Shown: piece after piece, positions 1 to 8,085 of the stretch
How positions within the stretch are numbered: position 1 is the stretch's first letter
How the letters are laid out: each line of letters opens with the position of its first letter
Source of the DNA: Rhodococcoides trifolii
GTDB taxonomy: Bacteria; Actinomycetota; Actinomycetes; Mycobacteriales; Mycobacteriaceae
Direction of reading: 5' to 3'
NCBI RefSeq assembly: GCF_014635345.1
Contig: NZ_BMCU01000001.1
Coordinates: 248,001 to 312,000 of the forward strand
Length of the DNA: 64,000 bases
Translations under genes and position numbers: made by a program
Notes under the pieces: model-generated
What the model was told of the DNA's origin: nothing
The model's input: only the letters and a program-made list of their open reading frames with translations
Databases searched by the model: none

Positions 1-563
1 AGTGTTGCAGCAAAAGCGGATCGGAGACGCAGCGGCAACCGCGTCGTCATCACGTAGACCGCCCCGACGGACGTTGCGACGACGGGTAGCTCCCAGTTGT
101 GGAACGCGTAGAGAACGAGCGCCGGCCCGGCCGACCACACGAGGGCGGTCCGGCCGGCGAGCCGTCCGAGCATCCATGCCGTCAGAACGCCGAACGGCGC
201 GAGCAGGGCAGCCGAGTAGAAGAGGAACTCGGCATCGGTGTGGGACGGGAGTCCGCCGAGCCACATGAGCAGACCGCTGAGCACCGGATACTCGACGGCG
301 CCGCCGACGAGTGATCCGTCCGCCGTCATGCCGCCGGTGAGGTACGGGAACAGGTGCAGGTCGATACCGCGGTCGAGCCAGAGGAACTGGATGTCGGAGT
401 AGCAGACCGCCGAATCCTTGATGGTGTCGAACATGGTGCTTCGCCCGAGTTCGTCGAAAGGGGGACCTGCGCACCGAGCCTTGTTGACGTATCCGAGCAC
501 GATCGTCAGCACGCTCAGTGCCGTCACGAGGACGACGGAGGCGCCGGATGCTCGGGGCGTCAT
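1..563 (-). CDS. Partial integral-membrane glycosyltransferase (GT87/DUF2029-like), 3' end outside window
   Basis: An open minus-strand frame runs from an ATG at 563 off the left edge (187 codons, no stop). The translation has an N-terminal hydrophobic helix at about residues 8-24, then a polar loop rich in Asp and aromatic residues containing IQFLWLDRGIDLHLFPY, then further membrane helices (GGLLMWLGG-type, FYSAALLAPFGVLTAWML, ALVWSAGPALVLYAF). This pattern fits polyprenyl-phosphate-mannose-dependent alpha-mannosyltransferases of the GT87/DUF2029 group; mycobacteria carry such a gene (Rv0051) next to rpsF. Here it is divergent from rpsF, whereas Rv0051 is co-directional. A role in cell-envelope mannan or arabinogalactan assembly is inferred from the family. 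Confidence 0.72.
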   Translation of the reverse strand, partial: MTPRASGASVVLVTALSVLTIVLGYVNKARCAGPPFDELGRSTMFDTIKDSAVCYSDIQFLWLDRGIDLHLFPYLTGGMTADGSLVGGAVEYPVLSGLLMWLGGLPSHTDAEFLFYSAALLAPFGVLTAWMLGRLAGRTALVWSAGPALVLYAFHNWELPVVATSVGAVYVMTTRLPLRLRSAFAAT

Positions 564-592
564 GGGGATCAGACTATGCGGCGGCGCCGCTC

Positions 593-632
593 GGGCGTGA
601 AAAGGAGTGCTGGGCCACTCTTTTCCACACCC
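593..632. repeat. Intergenic hairpin element, copy 1
   Basis: A 17-nt arm (593-609), 6-nt loop (610-615) and 17-nt arm (616-632) form an imperfect inverted repeat, GGGCGTGAAAAGGAGTG against CACTCTTTTCCACACCC. It lies between the divergent glycosyltransferase and rpsF, so it is not at the end of either gene. A closely related hairpin with the same GAGTG-CTG...CACTCTTTT-CACACCC core is at 19932-19971. This suggests a dispersed repeat rather than a simple terminator. Confidence 0.6.
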
Positions 633-704
633 GTGCCGAAGGCCGGTTTCGCTGGTCAGGGGTGCGACCTGTAGCCTGGACCGGTTGCTGACGCAACGAC
701 CCTC

Positions 705-735
705 CTGTCACGGAACGTCCGTGACCGTTTCACAG
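705..735 (+). promoter_or_regulatory. Candidate S6:S18-binding rpsF leader RNA
   Basis: Just upstream of the rpsF ribosome-binding site, CTGT (705-708) can pair with ACAG (732-735). This outer stem encloses a 6-bp hairpin CACGGA-ACG-TCCGTG (709-723) and a 3' bulge ACCGTTTC (724-731) containing CCG (725-727). The outer stem, inner hairpin and CCG in the 3' bulge match the architecture known for the rpsF leader recognised by the S6:S18 heterodimer, which represses its own operon. The downstream operon encodes both S6 and S18. The fold was read by eye. Confidence 0.5.
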
Positions 736-758
736 TCCATAGGAGGTGATGAGGTCTT

Positions 759-1046
759 ATGCGTCATTACGAATTGATGGTCATTCTCGACCCCAACCTG
801 GACGAGCGCACCGTCGCCCCGTCGCTCGACACGTTCCTCAACGTCATTCGCAAGGATGGCGGCAAGGTCGACAAGGTCGACGTGTGGGGAAAGAGGCGTC
901 TCGCCTACGAGATCCTCAAGCACACCGAAGGCATCTACGCGGTGATCGACATCAACGCCGAACCCGCCACGGTGTCCGAGCTGGATCGCCAGCTCGGTCT
1001 CAACGAGTCGGTGCTGCGCACCAAGGTTCTGCGTCAAGGCAAGTGA
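759..1046 (+). CDS. rpsF: 30S ribosomal protein S6
   Basis: This 95-residue protein begins [17 protein letters not shown] and is S6 along its whole length, including [13 protein letters not shown] and [11 protein letters not shown]6 binds the central domain of 16S rRNA as a heterodimer with S18, encoded two genes downstream. A strong AGGAGGTGA Shine-Dalgarno lies 8 nt before the ATG. It is the first gene of rpsF-ssb-rpsR-rplI. The upstream leader has a hairpin that may bind S6:S18. The length is normal for actinobacteria, with no acidic C-terminal extension. Confidence 0.98.
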   Translation: MRHYELMVILDPNLDERTVAPSLDTFLNVIRKDGGKVDKVDVWGKRRLAYEILKHTEGIYAVIDINAEPATVSELDRQLGLNESVLRTKVLRQGK

Positions 1047-1114
1047 TTGTCAGTGCTCAGCCCTAGGCTGGGCGGCATTCACACCCTTTGGCACTTTCAG
1101 CAGAAAGAGGAACC

Positions 1115-1663
1115 ATGGCAGGCGAAACCGTCATCACGGTCGTCGGGAATCTGACGGCCGACCCCGAACTTCGATTCACTCCCGCCGGTGCGGCGGTCGC
1201 CAACTTCACGGTTGCGTCCACGCCCCGCACGTTCGATCGTCAGACCAACGAATGGAAAGACGGCGACGCACTCTTCATGCGCTGCAACATCTGGCGTGAA
1301 GCTGCGGAGAACGTGGCCGAGAGTCTGACTCGCGGTGCACGGGTGGTCGTGACCGGGCGGCTTCGGCAGCGCTCGTTCGAGACACGTGAAGGCGAGAAGC
1401 GCACTGTCGTGGAGCTCGAAGTCGACGAGATCGGTCCCTCACTCCGTTATGCGACGGCCAAGGTCAACAAGGCCAGTCGTGGCGGCGGTGGTGGAGGCGG
1501 CGGATTCGGCGGCGGCTCGGGTTCCTCAGGTGGATCGGGTGGTTCCAGCCGACCTTCCGGCGGCGGCAACTCCGGTGGAGACGACCCTTGGGGCAGTGCC
1601 CCGCAGGCGTCGGGCTCCTTCGGTGGCGGCCGCAACGGCGGAGACGACGAACCCCCGTTCTGA
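1115..1663 (+). CDS. ssb: Single-stranded DNA-binding protein
   Basis: This 182-residue replication SSB has an OB fold at residues 1-115 ([59 protein letters not shown]). A long Gly/Ser-rich disordered linker of about 55 residues follows, and the tail is the conserved acidic tip DDEPPF that docks partner proteins. The ATG at 1115 is chosen because the protein then starts [13 protein letters not shown], as in mycobacterial SSB, with an AAAGAGG ribosome-binding site at 1104-1110; an in-frame TTG at 1088 would add nine unsupported residues. It sits between rpsF and rpsR as in most actinobacteria. Confidence 0.97.
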   Translation: MAGETVITVVGNLTADPELRFTPAGAAVANFTVASTPRTFDRQTNEWKDGDALFMRCNIWREAAENVAESLTRGARVVVTGRLRQRSFETREGEKRTVVELEVDEIGPSLRYATAKVNKASRGGGGGGGGFGGGSGSSGGSGGSSRPSGGGNSGGDDPWGSAPQASGSFGGGRNGGDDEPPF

Positions 1664-1740
1664 TAATCGGGTACAAATCCGGCCGGCCTCCGGCCTACCC
1701 GCACACATGCGTTCGATGAACCAAGTTATGGAGAATGACC

Positions 1741-1983
1741 ATGCCTAAACCGCCGTTGCGCGACAAGGTGATCAAGAAGAAGGTTTGCGCCTTCTGCAAG
1801 GAAAAGAACTCGACGATCGACTACAAGGACACGACGCTGCTGCGTAAGTACGTCAGTGACCGAGGAAAGATCCGCGCTCGCCGTGTCACGGGAAACTGTG
1901 TCCAGCACCAGCGCGACATCGCCATTGCCGTCAAGAACTCGCGCGAGGTTGCTTTGCTTCCTTACGCGACCACCGGCCGCTGA
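1741..1983 (+). CDS. rpsR: 30S ribosomal protein S18, zinc-binding (C+) form
   Basis: This 80-residue S18 contains [10 protein letters not shown] and, later, GNCVQHQRD. The CxxC and CxxH pairs form the zinc ribbon of the C+ paralogue, the form used when zinc is plentiful; zinc-free C- copies normally sit in Zur-controlled loci elsewhere. The ATG at 1741 is preferred over the ATG at 1735 because the GGAG at about 1730-1733 is properly spaced from 1741. It is co-transcribed with ssb and rplI and partners S6 on the 30S platform. Confidence 0.97.
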   Translation: MPKPPLRDKVIKKKVCAFCKEKNSTIDYKDTTLLRKYVSDRGKIRARRVTGNCVQHQRDIAIAVKNSREVALLPYATTGR

Positions 1984-1996
1984 GAAGGGGAGACAC

Positions 1997-2452
1997 ATGA
2001 AACTCATTCTCACCGCTGACGTCGACAACCTCGGCGCACCCGGCGATACCGTCGAGGTCAAGGACGGATACGGCCGCAACTTCCTGCTGCCCCGTGGACT
2101 CGCGATCACCGCGACCCGTGGAGCCCAGAAGCAGGTCGAGGGCATCCGCCGCGCGCAGGAAGCCCGCGCCGTGCGCGGTCTCGAGCACGCCAACGAGCTC
2201 AAGCAGGCCATCGAGGCGCTCGACTCGGTATCGCTCGCGGTTCGTACCGCAGGTGGTTCGGGCAAGCTGTTCGGATCGGTCACCGCGTCCGACGTTGCCG
2301 CTGCCGTCAAGAAGGCCGGTGGCCCGGTCGTCGACAAGCGCAGCGTCGAGCTGCCGAAGTCGCACATCAAGTCGACGGGCAAGCACACCATCACGGTTGC
2401 TCTGCACCCCGACGTGACGGCGACGTTCGTCCTGGATGTCACTGCATCCTGA
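1997..2452 (+). CDS. rplI: 50S ribosomal protein L9
   Basis: This 151-residue L9 has the N-terminal rRNA-binding domain [13 protein letters not shown]...[18 protein letters not shown], the connecting helix (residues 41-78) and a C-terminal domain with GKLFGSVT and [13 protein letters not shown]. The ATG at 1997 follows an AGAAGGGGAG ribosome-binding site 13 bp after rpsR; the longer in-frame ORF starting inside rpsR is not used. It is the last gene of the operon and is followed immediately by a strong hairpin terminator. Confidence 0.97.
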   Translation: MKLILTADVDNLGAPGDTVEVKDGYGRNFLLPRGLAITATRGAQKQVEGIRRAQEARAVRGLEHANELKQAIEALDSVSLAVRTAGGSGKLFGSVTASDVAAAVKKAGGPVVDKRSVELPKSHIKSTGKHTITVALHPDVTATFVLDVTAS

Positions 2453-2467
2453 TTCTCGAGTACTGAC

Positions 2468-2503
2468 GAAAGACCCCCGACTCACTGGAGTCGGGGGTCT
2501 TTC
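2468..2503. terminator. Bidirectional rho-independent terminator after rplI
   Basis: A perfect 15-bp inverted repeat (GAAAGACCCCCGACT at 2468-2482; AGTCGGGGGTCTTTC at 2489-2503) with a 6-nt loop lies between convergent rplI and the ABC permease. The arm ends supply T-rich runs on both strands, so it can terminate both. Confidence 0.93.
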
Positions 2504-2514
2504 GTTTCTCACGT

Positions 2515-4110
2515 CTAGTTGCTTCGCATGTCCCGCCGCTCGAGCGCCGCGGTCCCCACACTCGCCGTGACGACGGCCAACACGACGAGAACGATCAGCG
2601 GAGCCCACGACACGCTGGAGCCGGGCAACCTCGAAATGTGTTGAAACGGAGACAAATCCAACAGCCACTGCGGAACTCGGAGAATCACGCCGACGATTCC
2701 CACGATCGCGCAATAGGTCATCACCACCCCTGTCAGACGCGCCGCATCGGGTGAGATGCCGACGAGGAGTGCCGCGGCTCCCACGATCACCAGTACGGCC
2801 GGGAAGAAAACGAGTGCGCCCGCCAGAACGGATCCGGTCATGGGGTCACCTGTCGATGCGGTGGCGGTGATGCCCATGGCCAGGCCACCGACCGCCAACA
2901 TGACCCCGCTCGCGACAATCGTGACCGACAGCGTCGACCAAATCCACCGGGTGCGCGATACGCCGGTGGTCAGCACGGTGTCCGCCCGGCCCGCGGTTTC
3001 CTCGCTCGCGGCGCGGAGCGACGACGTCACGGCGAACGCACCCACGGCCAGCGCGAGGATCGAGAGAATGGTGGCCGAGAACGCGTCGGTGAGTGATCCG
3101 CCCGCTCGCTGCAGCAGGTCGGTCACCGTCGTGTTTCCCGACAGCGAGTCTCGTGCCGCACCGAGGACTCCCCCGAACGCTGCACCCGCCAGGCCCAGCG
3201 CGGCGGTCCACCCCGCGACGGAGGCCCGTTGGAGCCGCCACGCCAGTCCGACCGGCCCGGCCAGCATCGACGACGCGTGCGCGGGGCCGACCCGTACGGG
3301 GAGAACACCGGCGCCGACGTCGCGTCGAGTCGACAAGGCAACGGCCGCAACACATGCGGGGACGATGACGAGCAGGAACAGTCCGAGGGGCCACACGCGC
3401 ATGTCGACGAACGGGCGGGTCTGCTGCGCCCAGGCGAACGGCGAAGCCCACGACCACGCGTCACCGCCGCGTCTCCTCGTGTCGCCGAGAGCGCGTAGCG
3501 CGAACGCCGTGGCGGCCAGCACCAGCGTCCATCCCGTCGCTGTCGACGCGTGTTCGGTGAGTTGAGCCATCACGGCAGCGAGGGAACCGAAAGCGAACGC
3601 CGTCAACCCGATTCCGACAGCCAGAACGAAGGAGGGTCCGACGGCGAGACCGCTGATCGCCAGCGCGGCCGTGGTAGCGATCACGACGAGGACGTCGGCC
3701 ACTGCGGCGAGGATCAACGCGGCCGCCGGCATGGCGCGTGAGCCGACGACGGTCGCTCGAAGCACCTCGGCACGGCCGGTCTCCTCCTCTTTGCGTGTAT
3801 GGCGCACAACGAGACTCACCGTCAGCACGACCACCGCGACGATCAGATACTGCACCTGCTCGTTCTCGAACATGGCGCCGAACGTGTAGTCGTCGAGGCC
3901 GTACCCGGGACCGGCCAGGAGCGAGGCGGTGGGTGACGCGATCAGTTGGGCGCGCGCTTGGCGGTCTTCGGCGGTGGCGTACACCGATCTCACCGATGCG
4001 GTGCTACCGACCTGGTACAGAAAGAGTGCGACGATCCACACGGTGAGTCGAATTCGGTCGGCTCGAAGTCCCAGTCGAACGAGTTCGACAGTGCCTGTGT
4101 ACGAGCTCAT
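2515..4110 (-). CDS. ABC transporter permease, antibiotic-exporter type (ABC-2)
   Basis: This 531-residue protein has about twelve hydrophobic segments arranged as two six-helix halves (first helix after ADRIRLTVWIVALFLYQVG, last at APLIVLVVLAVVTASVGTAAL). It resembles the two-fold ABC-2 permeases annotated as exporters of polyketide antibiotics. It starts with ATG inside the last codons of the ATPase gene (4-bp overlap, 4107-4110), so the two are translationally coupled. With the upstream tetR this forms a self-regulated efflux operon. The substrate is unknown; a toxic lipophilic compound is likely from the family. Confidence 0.88.
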   Translation of the reverse strand: MSSYTGTVELVRLGLRADRIRLTVWIVALFLYQVGSTASVRSVYATAEDRQARAQLIASPTASLLAGPGYGLDDYTFGAMFENEQVQYLIVAVVVLTVSLVVRHTRKEEETGRAEVLRATVVGSRAMPAAALILAAVADVLVVIATTAALAISGLAVGPSFVLAVGIGLTAFAFGSLAAVMAQLTEHASTATGWTLVLAATAFALRALGDTRRRGGDAWSWASPFAWAQQTRPFVDMRVWPLGLFLLVIVPACVAAVALSTRRDVGAGVLPVRVGPAHASSMLAGPVGLAWRLQRASVAGWTAALGLAGAAFGGVLGAARDSLSGNTTVTDLLQRAGGSLTDAFSATILSILALAVGAFAVTSSLRAASEETAGRADTVLTTGVSRTRWIWSTLSVTIVASGVMLAVGGLAMGITATASTGDPMTGSVLAGALVFFPAVLVIVGAAALLVGISPDAARLTGVVMTYCAIVGIVGVILRVPQWLLDLSPFQHISRLPGSSVSWAPLIVLVVLAVVTASVGTAALERRDMRSN

Positions 4111-5003
4111 TTCGAGGTCACGCTGTACTCGCGCAGGAAGAGGTCTTCGAGCGATGGTGGGGTGCTCGTGAGCGCGCGAACACCGAGATCGGACACGGTG
4201 CGGACGACGGCTGCCAAAGCGTCCGGGTCCACGTCGAACGTCATGTTCCGTCCGTCACGGCGCACGTTGTGCACTCCGGGAATGTCGGCGAGTGGGGCCG
4301 GATCCGACTCCGTCGCGACGTCGAAATGTGTTCGGCTGAGATGGCGCATGTCGCTCAACGAACCCGATTGCACTGTGCGCCCGCCGCGAAGAATGGTCAC
4401 CGTGTCGCACAGTTTCTCTACTTCGGCGAGAATGTGGCTCGACAGCAGAACCGTGGTGCCGCGGCGTGCAACCTCGACCACAGTTTCTTGAAAGACGTGC
4501 TCCATCAACGGGTCCAAACCGGATGTCGGCTCGTCGAGTACGAGCAGTTCGACATCGGCGGACAGCGCCGCGACAAGCGCAACCTTCTGTCGGTTGCCTT
4601 TGGAATACGTGCGGGCCTTCTTTCGTGGATCGAGTTCGAAGCGGTCCACCAATTCGTCTCGGCGGGCGGTGTCGAGTCCGCCGCGCATCCGGCCGAGGAG
4701 GTCGATCGTCTCGCCGCCGGTGAGTGTGGGCCACAGATCGACGTCACCCGGGACATACGCAAGACGCCGGTGAAGGGCGACCGAATCTTTCCAGGGGTCG
4801 CGTCCCAGGACGGTGATCGACCCGGAGTCGGCGCGTAGCAGTCCGAGGAGGAGTCGAACGGTCGTGCTCTTGCCGGCTCCGTTCGGTCCCAGAAAGCCTG
4901 CGATAGCGCCCTTTTCGACGGACATGGTGAGACCGTCGAGGGCGGTGGTCTTTCCGAAGGTCTTCACGACATTGTCGACATCGATTGCGGACGTCATGGT
5001 CAT
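4107..5003 (-). CDS. ABC transporter ATP-binding protein (drug exporter type)
   Basis: This 298-residue nucleotide-binding subunit has Walker A GPNGAGKST (about residues 39-47), a signature region read as YSKGNRQKVAL in place of LSGGQ, Walker B LLVLDEPTSGLDP, and an H-loop LLSSH. The degenerate signature is common in the DrrA/CcmA-like exporter group. The C-terminal 80 residues form the accessory domain typical of that group. It overlaps tetR by 4 bp at its start and the permease by 4 bp at its end. Alternative ATGs at 5003 and 4997 differ by two residues. Confidence 0.92.
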   Translation of the reverse strand: MTMTSAIDVDNVVKTFGKTTALDGLTMSVEKGAIAGFLGPNGAGKSTTVRLLLGLLRADSGSITVLGRDPWKDSVALHRRLAYVPGDVDLWPTLTGGETIDLLGRMRGGLDTARRDELVDRFELDPRKKARTYSKGNRQKVALVAALSADVELLVLDEPTSGLDPLMEHVFQETVVEVARRGTTVLLSSHILAEVEKLCDTVTILRGGRTVQSGSLSDMRHLSRTHFDVATESDPAPLADIPGVHNVRRDGRNMTFDVDPDALAAVVRTVSDLGVRALTSTPPSLEDLFLREYSVTSK

Positions 5004-5647
5004 TGCTCTTCGTTCTGTGGTCGGATTTGTTCGAGAAGGGTGCGGTCGGCGAACACGCCGTCCGTGTAGAGCTCGAGGGTCGGAACGGCCCAGCGATCGG
5101 TGTACTCACGGAGGAAGCGGGGGAAGTCGGTGCGTAGCAGGTCGTCGGACAGTGTGGCCTCGACGACGAGGGCTCCCAGCGACATCCGTGCCAGAAGCGC
5201 TGCCCGAGCGGGTGGGTCGTGGCTCGGCTTGATGCGTCCGGTCTCGACACCGATGGCCATGTACTCGATCGTGTCGTCGACGATGCGTTTCAAGAAGACG
5301 TCCGCCAGCCGCCCGCCGCCCTGGAGGGATCGCACGATGTACAGCGTCATGGGCGCGTATCGGTCCGTCTCGGCGAGTTGGTGCAGCAGTGACGCGTTTC
5401 CAGGGCTACGCAGTGCTGAGCTCTTGGTTTCGCGGAGCAGGGCGAGAACATGGTCGTCGCATGCGGCGCGCAGTCCGTCCTTGGACCCGAAGTGATGCAC
5501 GATGAGCGCTCCGCTGACGCCGGCGTCGGAGGCGACGGCTCGGAGGGACGCGGTGAAGCCGTCGCGCCCGTAGCGGTCGATTGCGGCGTCTCGAATACGT
5601 GCTGCCGCGGTGAGGTCGCCGGTGTCTCGAGGCCGTGTTGATCGCAT
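5000..5647 (-). CDS. TetR-family transcriptional regulator of the ABC exporter
   Basis: This 215-residue protein has an N-terminal helix-turn-helix (ARIRDAAIDRYGRDGFTASLRAVASDAGVS then GALIVHHFGSKDGLRAACDD), which is diagnostic of TetR. The C-terminal ligand domain is alpha-helical and unlike well-known members by eye. The ATG at 5647 is chosen because the HTH then starts about 14 residues in; a longer reading from 5800 adds an implausible N-terminus and runs through the operator. An imperfect palindrome 11 bp upstream is the likely autoregulatory site. It probably represses itself and the ABC genes until the exported compound binds. Confidence 0.9.
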   Translation of the reverse strand: MRSTRPRDTGDLTAAARIRDAAIDRYGRDGFTASLRAVASDAGVSGALIVHHFGSKDGLRAACDDHVLALLRETKSSALRSPGNASLLHQLAETDRYAPMTLYIVRSLQGGGRLADVFLKRIVDDTIEYMAIGVETGRIKPSHDPPARAALLARMSLGALVVEATLSDDLLRTDFPRFLREYTDRWAVPTLELYTDGVFADRTLLEQIRPQNEEQ

Positions 5648-5657
5648 GTTCAAGATG

Positions 5658-5673
5658 CTAAACAGTTGTTCAG
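5658..5673. promoter_or_regulatory. Putative TetR operator
   Basis: CTAAACAGTTGTTCAG is a 16-bp imperfect palindrome (12 of 16 positions symmetric) centred 18 bp upstream of the tetR start. Size, symmetry and position fit TetR autoregulation. Confidence 0.5.
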
Positions 5674-5904
5674 TCGTTGCGCAAGGGTGGGCGCCGGGTA
5701 GGAATCGGGAGTACGGAACATACTTCGAGTCGGGTTCGGCTGAATTTACCAAGATTGTGACCCACGTCATGCATTCGTTCAGGCGACGTTTACCCAACAC
5801 GCCCGAGCTGTCAACTCATGAGACACGCCGAAGCGAAATCTATGCACAACAAACAACTTTTCAACATGCCCTCCGAGCTGCGGATCAATGGGTAAACCGA
5901 AAAG

Positions 5905-5980
5905 TTATCCTCAGTTTGTCCACAGATGGTCAACACAGCCGTCCAGCACTATGCACAATTGCTCCACAGATTCATCCACA
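5905..5980. promoter_or_regulatory. Cluster of DnaA-box-like sites in the 509-bp gap before dnaB
   Basis: The gap 5648-6156 holds no convincing gene. Within it are an exact actinobacterial DnaA box TTGTCCACA at 5916-5924, one-mismatch forms TTATCCTCA (5905-5913) and TCATCCACA (5972-5980), and a weaker TGCTCCACA (5960-5968). A further one-mismatch site on the other strand lies at 6165-6173, inside the first codons of dnaB. The stretch is AT-richer than its surroundings. It may be a DnaA-controlled dnaB promoter or a DnaA-titrating site. The rest of the gap (5674-5900) shows nothing I recognise. Confidence 0.5.
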
Positions 5981-6156
5981 GGCCGGTTTGAGGGATGTCG
6001 ACCGACCACATAGCGTCCCTCCGGCATGCCATCGCAGCGGTGGACTTCGGGAGTCGGGCCCGAATTCGTGTCGGAGTTGCGCGGTAGAAATGCCGTGCAG
6101 CCGACCGGGTTTGTGTCGGTTCTTATCTTGATCGGGCGAGAGGGCGGCGAACTTCA

Positions 6157-7545
6157 GTGGCAGTTGTGGACGATCGAGGGCATTCCGACTATCAGGGGCC
6201 TGCAGAGGCGCCGGGCGAGGATTTCGGTCGCCAACCGCCACAGGACATGGCCGCCGAGCAGTCGGTGCTGGGCGGCATGCTGCTCAGCAAGGACGCCATC
6301 GCGGATGTGCTCGAAGTCCTGCGTCCGGGCGACTTCTATCGTCCCGCACACCAGATGGTCTACGACGCCATCCTCGATCTGTACGGCCGTGGTGATCCCG
6401 CCGATCCCGTGACCGTGTCCGCTGAACTCGACCGCCGCGGCGAGCTGCGCCGGATCGGCGGTCCGCCCTACTTGGTCACCCTGACTCAGACGGTCCCCAC
6501 CGCCGCGAACGCGTCCTTCTACGCAGAGATCGTCGTCGAGAAGGCGATTCTTCGTCGCCTCGTCGAGGCCGGGACACGCATCGTGCAGTTCGGCTACGCC
6601 GGGGCCGACGGCCAAGACGTTGCGGAAGTCGTCGACCGCGCCCAGGCCGAGGTGTACGAGGTCACCGAACGCCGCACAGCCGAGGACTTCATTCAGCTCG
6701 AAGAACTGCTGCAACCGACGATGGACGAGATCGACTCCATTGCGAGCCGTGGCGGTATGTCCAACGGTGTCCCAACGGGTTTCACCGAATTGGACGAGGT
6801 GACGAATGGTTTGCACCCGGGTCAGATGATCATCGTGGCGGCCAGGCCTGGTGTGGGCAAATCCACCTTGGGAATGGATTTTATGCGCTCCTGCTCCATT
6901 AAACATGGAATGGCGAGCGTCATGTTCTCCCTCGAAATGAGCCGCACCGAGATCGTGATGCGACTCCTTTCTGCCGAAGCCAAGATCAAGCTGGGTGACA
7001 TGCGGTCGGGAAAGATGACCGACGACGACTGGACGCGGCTCGCGCGACGGATGAGTGAAATCTCCGAAGCGCCTCTCTTCGTCGACGATTCGCCCAACCT
7101 GACCATGATGGAAATTCGTGCCAAGGCTCGCCGGCTCAAGCAGCGGCACGATCTCAAGCTCATCGTCATCGACTACCTGCAGCTGATGTCGTCGGGCAAG
7201 AAGGTCGAGTCACGTCAGCAGGAGGTGTCGGACTTCTCGCGTCAGCTCAAGCTGCTCGCCAAGGAGCTCATGGTTCCCGTGGTCGCGATCTGCCAGCTGA
7301 ACCGTGGACCCGAGCAACGTACGGACAAGAAGCCAATGGTCTCGGACCTTCGCGAGTCGGGCTCGCTCGAGCAGGACGCCGACATGGTGATCCTCCTCTA
7401 CCGCCCCGACGCCACCGAGCGCGACGATCCGCGCGGCGGCGAGGCCGACCTGATCCTGGGCAAGCACCGTAACGGTCCGACCGCGACAATCACTGTGGCA
7501 CACCAGCTTCACCTGTCGAGGTTCGTGGACATGGCGCGGGGGTAA
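6157..7545 (+). CDS. dnaB: Replicative DNA helicase
   Basis: This 462-residue hexameric replication-fork helicase has an N-terminal primase-interacting domain (residues 28-130, MAAEQSVLGGMLLSKDAIADV), a linker, and a RecA-like motor with Walker A ARPGVGKST (229-237), Walker B LKLIVIDYLQLM, and the QLNR and ESGSLEQDAD motifs. The GTG at 6157 puts the conserved region about 30 residues in, the normal spacing. No intein interrupts the Walker A or downstream motifs, unlike in many mycobacteria. The upstream region carries DnaA-box-like sites. A hairpin follows the stop. Confidence 0.97.
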   Translation: MAVVDDRGHSDYQGPAEAPGEDFGRQPPQDMAAEQSVLGGMLLSKDAIADVLEVLRPGDFYRPAHQMVYDAILDLYGRGDPADPVTVSAELDRRGELRRIGGPPYLVTLTQTVPTAANASFYAEIVVEKAILRRLVEAGTRIVQFGYAGADGQDVAEVVDRAQAEVYEVTERRTAEDFIQLEELLQPTMDEIDSIASRGGMSNGVPTGFTELDEVTNGLHPGQMIIVAARPGVGKSTLGMDFMRSCSIKHGMASVMFSLEMSRTEIVMRLLSAEAKIKLGDMRSGKMTDDDWTRLARRMSEISEAPLFVDDSPNLTMMEIRAKARRLKQRHDLKLIVIDYLQLMSSGKKVESRQQEVSDFSRQLKLLAKELMVPVVAICQLNRGPEQRTDKKPMVSDLRESGSLEQDADMVILLYRPDATERDDPRGGEADLILGKHRNGPTATITVAHQLHLSRFVDMARG

Positions 7546-7557
7546 GAACATAGTCGG

Positions 7558-7592
7558 GTGCAGTTCACCGCGCTGACCGCGGTCAAGTGCAC
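7558..7592. terminator. Hairpin between convergent dnaB and DUF6194 gene
   Basis: Arms 7558-7572 and 7578-7592 pair at 13 of 15 positions around a 5-nt loop. The site sits between two convergent stop codons and lacks a long T-run, as is usual for actinobacterial terminators. Confidence 0.65.
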
Positions 7593-7601
7593 TTGATTCA
7601 C

Positions 7602-8024
7602 CTACCGCCGTTCGTGGCGTGCCTTCGCAACGCTGTATGCGGAGACGAGCAAATCTCGGACATCCGCTTCGGTGTCGGGCCCGGGATTGACGACACAGAC
7701 CCATCCGGCTGCCCCGTAAGTGGGGTGGACGGCAAGCACGTCATCTGCTGAAGCGTCTGCGAGGGAACGCGATTGGTCTTTCGATGCGGCAATGTTCACG
7801 CGGAAGGCGCCGGGTCGGTCGAGGTGGGACCGATCGTCGGCGGGGTAGTTCTTGGTGATGATCGTGGCGAACGGTTGCGTTCTGCTGGGCAACGTGTGGT
7901 CCGGTGAGTAGTAGAAGAACAGATCGCCCCATGCGAGCTCCGGCGAACCGTCGCCCTCGCTCGGCCGCTGTGTCAGCGTCCCGTCCAGCTTCTCGACCAG
8001 GGCGACGATGTCATCGACAGTCAT
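7602..8024 (-). CDS. DUF6194 family protein
   Basis: This 140-residue soluble protein has no signal peptide. Conserved blocks AWGDLFFYYSPD, PFATIITKNYP, DRPGAFRVNI and VNPGPDTE match what I recall of DUF6194, a family of unknown function widespread in actinobacteria. The ATG at 8024 starts MTVDDIVALVEKLDG. It is convergent with dnaB and lies 61 bp downstream of a secreted-protein gene from which a hairpin separates it. No active-site pattern is evident, so function stays open. Confidence 0.75.
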   Translation of the reverse strand: MTVDDIVALVEKLDGTLTQRPSEGDGSPELAWGDLFFYYSPDHTLPSRTQPFATIITKNYPADDRSHLDRPGAFRVNIAASKDQSRSLADASADDVLAVHPTYGAAGWVCVVNPGPDTEADVRDLLVSAYSVAKARHERR

Positions 8025-8045
8025 GGGTCCCAGTATCCACCGGCT

Positions 8046-8079
8046 GGGAGGCTCCCGTAGAGGAGAAAGGGAGCCTCCC
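8046..8079 (-). terminator. Terminator of the secreted-protein gene
   Basis: A perfect 11-bp inverted repeat (GGGAGGCTCCC at 8046-8056, GGGAGCCTCCC at 8069-8079) with a 12-nt loop begins 7 bp beyond the stop of the minus-strand gene. No T-run follows. Confidence 0.75.
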
Positions 8080-8085
8080 GCGAAA

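Noticed and set aside
5905-5980. Chromosomal origin oriC
   Set aside because: There is no dnaA, dnaN or gidA-type neighbour, and only a handful of boxes in a short stretch; a promoter or titration site is more likely.
6157-7545. Intein in dnaB
   Set aside because: The helicase motifs are continuous at normal spacing and the length is that of a mature DnaB.
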